Positions 58,394 through 64,000 of a stretch of DNA of 64,000 nucleotides are shown in pieces (the stretch's first letter is position 1; each line of letters opens with the position of its first letter). The stretch is taken from assembly GCF_028769735.1 (NCBI RefSeq), contig NC_088171.1, forward strand, positions 142,621,917-142,685,916. Reading direction: 5' to 3'. The notes beneath the pieces are model-generated. The model ran no database searches. It saw only the letters and a program-made list of their open reading frames with translations, and was not told the origin of the DNA. Source of the stretch: Zonotrichia leucophrys gambelii (Eukaryota; Chordata; Aves; Passeriformes; Passerellidae). Position numbers and translations under genes: made by a program.

Positions 58394-58415
58394 ATTTAGT
58401 ACCAAAGTACTAAAT
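58394..58415. repeat. Perfect short-loop inverted repeat (9-bp arms)
   Basis: ATTTAGTAC (58394-58402) and GTACTAAAT (58407-58415) pair around CAAA. It forms a pair with 58350-58381. Confidence 0.9.
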
Positions 58416-60272
58416 GGAAAACATGATCCTTTCTTCAGGAATTTTGCATGACCCCTACAATTCTGAAGCAGTGTGAAAATTTCCTCTTAGATATTATAGA
58501 TGAAACTGTAAAGTCCCATCATGTTATTGAATTATTCCAAACCATTCTCAGAATTATACTTAAGGTAAAGTTCCATGGCAAGAGAAGGATCTGGCATTTT
58601 ATTTTTCTTCTTCTGAAACCCTTAGTAGTTTATCACCTAAAGGCCTTTGCTAGAAGCCAGTCATACCCTGAGTCAGGTCTACTCACAGCACTTGGGACAG
58701 TTTTCAGAGCTGGCTGATGGCTGTGGCAAGGTTTTGCTTTGCCTTTCATGGCAAATCCCAATGGGGATTGAATCTGTTGCACAGATTGTCTTTTGTACAG
58801 GAGTTGAGAACCAGGAACTGACTAGAATGCCATGAAGTTATCTCTACACTGATTCCCTACCAGATATTATCATTGATGGGTGTCTTTGTCCATTGTACTG
58901 ATAATGGTAGATGAGCAGTACTGTATAAAACTAAATCTTGTCATTTGTCAGCAAAGCTGCTGCTCTTCTGCTGAGGGGCTAACAGAACATGTTGGAATTT
59001 TGAAGATGAGTTCAAATATTTACAACAGGGAATATTAAGGGATACTGAAAAAATATCTTCTCTAAAAGGGATCAGATAAAAGCACCACTTCAGAATTGTC
59101 CAGAATAAAATTCTACCTACTCTACCTCCCAACCAGCCACATTTGGCAGATCTACTCATGGAAAACAAAAAGCCTTACCATGCTTTTAATAGAACAAAAG
59201 ATCAGAGCTAGGAAAGATTTATCAGGTCATGCTGCCCATCTTCCTGATAATAGAACATTGTTTTTTGAAAGTGCATTTTTTTCTAGTGCTTTGACTAGTT
59301 GTAGAAGACCTAAATGATGGATGGTGTTTTTATCATTAACCTTGGGAAACAGTTCCAGAGCCTAACAAATCTCAGTGTCAGGCTTCTCCACATTAATGCC
59401 TCTACTTTGTCAGTAATTTCATAGGTTTATACTTGTTGCTTTTTCTTCCAAAGTGCAGGCTCTTAGTGAGTTTAAGACCAGGATTAGATATTGCAGATAA
59501 ATCTTGACTATCCATCCTCATGCAGGTGGGCTGCTTCTCTGCAAAGCAGTCTGTTGGAAAACTTAAGAGCATTTCTTCACTGAATGAGCAAAGGGAAATC
59601 CCAGTCTCACCCTGAACTGAAAATCATTGCCATGAAAGTTGCAGAGAGCAAATTTGCAGAGAACAGCCTTGTCCATGAACCCTGTGAATTACAATGGGAA
59701 ACAAACTTGGGATAAAACTTAGTTTTTGAAGCCACAGTGGTCAACCAGCTTGGCATTGGAAGGGACAAGGAACACACATGCTGCCAGAGATCAGCTCTTT
59801 GCAGCCAAGGTGGTAAAATTTACAGCATGGCAACCATCATGTCTGATTGTCCTTTGCCTGTTTTTCCATTGATTTGAGCATTTGATTATCTTTTAGCATT
59901 GCACATTCTGAGGGATTTGGACACTATGACAGTAAAGCCACTACCCATAGTAAAAAAAAAAAATTAAAAAAAAGTGGCCTGGAAAGGGACAGAAAAGGAC
60001 TGTGGGGATGGAGAGCTCTGAGTGCTCTGCAGCCACCAGGAAGGCTGACAGGGTCTGTTTCTGTCTGCTCACACAACACTAGGCAAGCACCAGCAAGAAG
60101 ATGGGAGCTGCATGGCCTTCAGGATAGCACTGCCATGAAAAAAATAGGCAAAGGCTGGTTATGAATAAATTAATCAGGAAAATAGAAGTGTTCTCTTCAT
60201 ATGGGAAGAGGACAGAAAAACAGTTTTAAGAAGTAGTTCTGCTGGTTTTTGAAAGGGGTTGTGTGATCTGTG

Positions 60273-60530
60273 AGAATTGTAGAATCATTAGGATTGGAAA
60301 AGACCTCTAAGATCAGAGTCAAAACATTATCCTAACACTGTTAGTTCCACTACTAAACCATATCCCTAAGCACCACCCCTCCATGGTTTTTGAATATGAG
60401 GACTCCACCCCTCCCTTGGGCAGCATGTTCCAATGCTTGACAACCTTTTCAGTGAAGAAAAGGTTACGTGGGAGAAGAGACCAACCCCCACCTTGCTACA
60501 ACCTCCTTTCAGATAGTGGCAGAGAGAAAT
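60273..60530 (-). mobile_element. CR1: CR1 LINE fragment, antisense, with 3' terminus
   Basis: It begins with 'agaattgtagaatcattagg', the complement of a CR1 tail, and continues through 'ttggaaaagacctctaagatc', 'gggcagcatgttccaatgct', 'ttttcagtgaagaaaaggtt' and 'cttgctacaacctcctttca'. It is a truncated minus-strand copy of about 260 bp. Confidence 0.9.
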
Positions 60531-61867
60531 GGGAAGGAATACCCTGTTCAGCTAGTTGAGTTAGTTAAAGGACTGAAATTTGTAAGTTAGTTTCTGCTGA
60601 CATTACCCTAATGGAACAAAGCAGAGATTTACGCTCTCTTTCAGTGATTTGCACTCTCTTTCACTGTTTCACAGATCAACTCAAATTGGTTAAAGCAAAC
60701 TTCTGTGTAATTAAATCCATTTGATGCAAAATTGTTTCCCTGTTGCTCAGAGGCCAATACAACCTTTGCACAGTACTCAGCCCTCATTTAACTTATCATG
60801 TGAAGCAGGATTTGGTTTTTGTAAAGTAAAACCATTTCAAAGAGATTGTCACAAGTGAAGTAAAAGACAACACTTGCTGTGCTTGCAGCATGGACAGAAG
60901 ATGTCAAGGAATTTTTATTTACTGAAGAATACAAAAAGAAGTGCTCTGGATCCACCAGCTCATTTTGTATTAACAGTTTGCTTTGTGGTCCATGGGTTTC
61001 CCATTTTCTGTTTCATCTGTAACTTGTCAGTAAGGTAACCCATCCACAAGAGGGGAGCTTCCCATAGTTTCTCTTATTGTGACATTATTTGTATCTAAGA
61101 CTTGGACTTGAGATGCATGTTGAGGATGCCGCTGTGTAGGGAAATGACAAGCAGGATCTCAGCTCTCCCTCAGCCTGCCCCACTGCCCTAGGAACTATGT
61201 TTTTCTTACTCCCCATCATTTGAAGCATTGTTTTATGATGCAAAAGAGGGTGGCATGAACAGGTACAATGCAGTGGAAAAGCTGTGCTCTTCCACCACAG
61301 GAGGAGGAAAACATTTAACTCTGACCTGCATCTATTGATAGCAGTGATGCTATGAGGTGAGTGAGCTGTGGTTGAACATTCTTCCCTTCTGACAAAGGGC
61401 CAAACCTAAATGGATTTTCCTAGATTGAATTTTTGTGCTAAGATGACTTAGTTAACTAAACATAAATGTCTGTACTATCTGATGAGTCCTTTGTGTCTAA
61501 GACACATCTGGGGGCTGGCCAGTATAATACAGGAGAAAGCAGACACCTGTGTTTTTCAGCAGCCTGGGTCAGAAGCTGAAAGGAATACACACGGGCATCT
61601 CAGATTGCACATATCTATATTTAGGTAACAAAATCCCACCAACATTGTCCTAATATGCATCATACAAAGCACCAGTAGAACAGTAAAGGTGAGCTGGGAG
61701 AAATACATCACCACTAAGAGCCAAAGGGTGGTGATACAAATATAACTGGGTCTTATGTTAGAGAAACCCCAAATATATATGCTGCAGTTAATTGTATGCC
61801 AGTTGTCTCCTCATGCGGTTAAATATATGTGGTCTCTTCATTATTGGAGATATGGAAAACTGGGGTG
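60531..61867. other. Non-coding stretch, no gene recognised
   Basis: I see nothing here beyond AT-rich background. Confidence 0.55.
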
Positions 61868-61962
61868 CACAAGGCCCTGAAAATCTGCTCAAAGATAGCC
61901 TGTTTTGAGTAGGATGGCCCCCTGAGGTCCCTCCCAGCCTTAGTTACTCTGTGATACTGTTT
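61868..61962 (+). mobile_element. CR1: CR1 LINE fragment, extreme 3' end
   Basis: A short diverged CR1 tail: a 'gagtaggatggcc' type phrase, 'ctgaggtccctcccagcctt' and 'actctgtgatactg' at the end. The strand follows from the tail position. Confidence 0.7.
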
Positions 61963-62662
61963 TGGTGATTTTTCCAAAGATGGGGAGGAGATGGAGAGGA
62001 GGATGGTGTTGAAAAGGGGAAGATCTTTATCTTGGGGTAGTGCTCACATGCTATCTGCCAGACTATCACATTCAGATTGTAACATCAGAGAGCTAATGCT
62101 GGGATCGGTCTTCACTTAAAATTAATATCAGGTAGAAACCATTGATGAAAATCAACTCTTCTGCCTGACATAATCTCTAAAATGCTCATATAGGCATGTG
62201 AATGAGCATGAGCTCTCTGACAAAAAAAAAAAAAAAAAAGGATAAAGGATAGGAAATGAAAGACATATGATAAATGGTCATTTGTCATGGAGTGGAGTTC
62301 TGCAAAGAGATTGCTATGGCTCATTCTGCCCAACATATTTGAAATGATATAGGAAAGAAAGACAAAGTTAAGATTAGAGAAACAAAGTCCAGCTTTGAAG
62401 AATTGCAAAAGGTATTGCTCTGGCAATAATATGGCCGATAAATTCAGTGTGAATAAATAATACAAATGCATAAAAATGGTCCAAAGCTTTCTGAATGATA
62501 ATGAGCTTGTATGACTTTACTACTCAGGAACATGGTCTGTGGATATCTTGCTTACAAAGATTTTACCTTCATAAACATTTTGTCTGTGCTCACACACTTG
62601 GAAAAACCAATCTAATCTAGGAGTTTTTAGTAAAGGGCTAATGAACAGAGTAGATGAGTATG
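61963..62662. other. Non-coding stretch with A18 run
   Basis: A poly-A run occupies 62222-62239. A 119-codon minus-strand frame here is AT-rich and feature-free. Confidence 0.55.
62222..62239. repeat. Poly-A tract
   Basis: A18 on the plus strand. No element is attached. Confidence 0.9.
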
Positions 62663-63239
62663 TGTCATGGTTTAAGCCCAGCCCCATGCAGCTGCTCTCT
62701 CACTCCTACCTGGTGGGATGGGGAAGCAAATCAGCAGAGGAAAAGTGAGAAAAATCATGGGTTGAAACAAAGACAATTTAACATGTAAAGCAAAAGCCAT
62801 GTGTGCCAGCAATGCCAAACAAGAAATTAATTTACAACTTCCCATGGGCAGTCAGGTGTTCAGCCATCTCCACCCAGGAAAACAGGGCTCCATCACATAT
62901 AGCAGTGACCTGGGAAGACAAATGCCATCACACTGAATTTCCTCCCCCTTCTTCCCTTTCTCCATCTTTATGAGCTGAGCAGATGCCATGTGGTGTGGGA
63001 TGTCCCTTGGGTGATTTGGGGTCAGCTGTCCTGGCTGTGTCCCCTCCCAGCTCCTGGGGCACCCCCAGCCTCCTCACTGCTCGGGTGAGGAGCAGAAAAG
63101 GCCTTGACTGTGTCAGCCCTGCTCAGGATAATGAAACATCCCAGTATTGATTACCACACTGTTTCCAGCACAAATCCAAAACACAGCCCCATGCCACGTA
63201 CTACAGAGAAAATTAACTCTACCCCAGCCAAAACAAGCA
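62663..63239 (-). mobile_element. Solo ERVL-type LTR, antisense
   Basis: The plus strand begins TGTCATGGTTTAAGCCCAGC and ends CCCCAGCCAAAACAAGCA, so it keeps TG...CA ends. From memory this is a common avian ERVL-class LTR lying in reverse, whose forward start resembles a 'ggctggggtagagttaattt' phrase. Recognisable inner phrases include 'gggtcagctgtcctggctgt', 'gtcccctcccagctcctggg' and 'aaatccaaaacacagccc'. I found no convincing target duplication next to the chosen ends, so the borders may be off by a few bases or the duplication may have decayed. There is no internal region. Confidence 0.8.
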
Positions 63240-63307
63240 AAGTGTGTCTGTATATAAATACACATCTTAGTGCATGTTCCTGCTCCCCTGTCTCAGGGGA
63301 GTTATAA

Positions 63308-63710
63308 CAAAACTGTGAAAGGTTCAGGAAAAGGCAACAAGGATAATAAAGGTATGGAACAACTTCTCTGCAAGGAACAATTAAGCTGATTAGGAGACCT
63401 CAGGGACTATTGAGGGGATATATGATAGAGGTCTATAAAACCATGAGTGGCCAGAAGTGGGTACATAGGTAATTATCATTCCCTGTCTCTTCCAAGAATA
63501 GTATTAGTGGGCACTGTCTGCAGCTAGAAAATGACAAGTTCAAAGTGCACAGAAAGTGAGGGCTCTTCAGGTGTTGTGTGGCTGAGCTGTGGAGCATCAC
63601 ACCACAGGCTGTTGTGGGTTCAAGAGCTGACTACCAGATCATGTGAAACCAGAGAGGAACAAAATGACTTTATGGAAGAAAAATCCCTTAAGATCTACTG
63701 AACATAAAGA
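63308..63710 (+). mobile_element. CR1: CR1-like LINE fragment, diverged
   Basis: Phrases such as 'agctgattaggagacctcag', 'gatagaggtctataaaacca', 'tgagtggccagaagtggg' and 'aaaatgacaagttcaaagtg' match the layout of an older CR1 subfamily on the plus strand. The tail is not obvious, so the right boundary is approximate. Confidence 0.65.
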
Positions 63711-64000
63711 TGTGACTGCTCTTTCATGATTTTGTCCTGCTAACTGCTGGCAGGTAATGAAATATTTGGAGAGGCAGCATGTTTGCCCTCATGATTAAAA
63801 TGTTTCCTTAAGAACCATCTTGACCACTTACACGGGCTGGAAGCTGCTGGAAAGTGGTGATCTGACTCAGTCCTGCAATCAAATGCTTAGGAAAATGCTT
63901 TGCAAAGATGTCCACAGTAAAGATGTCCATAGCAAAGACAGCTTATGTCTTTTCACCCCTCACATTTTCTTAGAGAGCAAAACATGCCTGGTTTTGGAAA

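Larger units (their letters stand above)
57352..60272. other. Non-coding stretch, no gene recognised
   Basis: No recognised repeat family except the paired hairpins at 58350-58415. Open frames reach only about 89 codons. A phrase near 57600 ('tttgctgatgacacc') vaguely recalls a CR1 reverse-transcriptase region but is too short to call. An A-rich tract lies near 59951-59973. Confidence 0.5.

Overview
The window is vertebrate nuclear DNA and almost certainly avian, probably a songbird. The evidence is fragments of CR1-type LINEs on both strands, several ending in the ATTCTATG-like octamer typical of bird CR1, plus avian endogenous-retrovirus LTRs, including one at 49796-50177 whose sequence I recognise from passerine genomes. 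There are no bacterial-style operons, no tRNA or rRNA genes and no CRISPR. I found no host protein-coding gene with convincing exons. The window reads as intergenic or deep-intronic sequence, AT-rich with scattered poly-A/T and short microsatellites.

The main object is a nearly complete but defective provirus at 38856-45711. It has two LTRs of 675 and 676 bp that are almost identical, is flanked by the 5-bp direct repeat GTACA, and carries a primer-binding site identical to the proline-tRNA type. After a roughly 0.9-kb leader containing repeated small hairpins comes a gammaretrovirus-like Gag. This has a Met-Gly matrix start, overlapping PSAP and PPPY late motifs, a major-homology-type capsid block and one CCHC zinc knuckle, and it is broken once by a frame change in a G run. 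A short aspartic-protease remnant (DTGA) follows. Reverse transcriptase, RNase H and integrase are absent. In their place are about 0.75 kb of A-rich non-coding sequence and an eight-unit minisatellite of about 32-34 bp. An Env-like frame with a signal peptide and a C-terminal membrane segment, interrupted by one stop, leads to the polypurine tract and the 3' LTR. High LTR identity together with the missing pol suggests recent mobilisation of a non-autonomous element by enzymes supplied in trans.

Outside the provirus, two copies of a roughly 1-kb LTR-like repeat lie in the same orientation at about 22.7 and 56.3 kb. They differ visibly along most of their length but share a 269-bp core with a single mismatch, a pattern that suggests gene conversion. 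Other repeats are a solo ERV LTR with near-perfect 6-bp target duplication (49796-50177), an antisense ERVL-type solo LTR (62663-63239) and about ten CR1 fragments. The AT-rich background also holds a set of perfect short-loop inverted repeats with arms of 9-15 bp, two of them in back-to-back pairs, and a 48-bp near-identical direct repeat spaced about 1 kb apart.

Layout: 1-22.6 kb, sparse non-coding DNA with CR1 fragments; 22.7-23.7 kb, LTR-like copy A; 23.7-38.8 kb, non-coding with three CR1 fragments; 38.86-45.71 kb, provirus; 45.7-56.3 kb, non-coding with a solo LTR and a CR1; 56.3-57.35 kb, LTR-like copy B; 57.4-64 kb, non-coding with CR1 fragments and an ERVL-type LTR.
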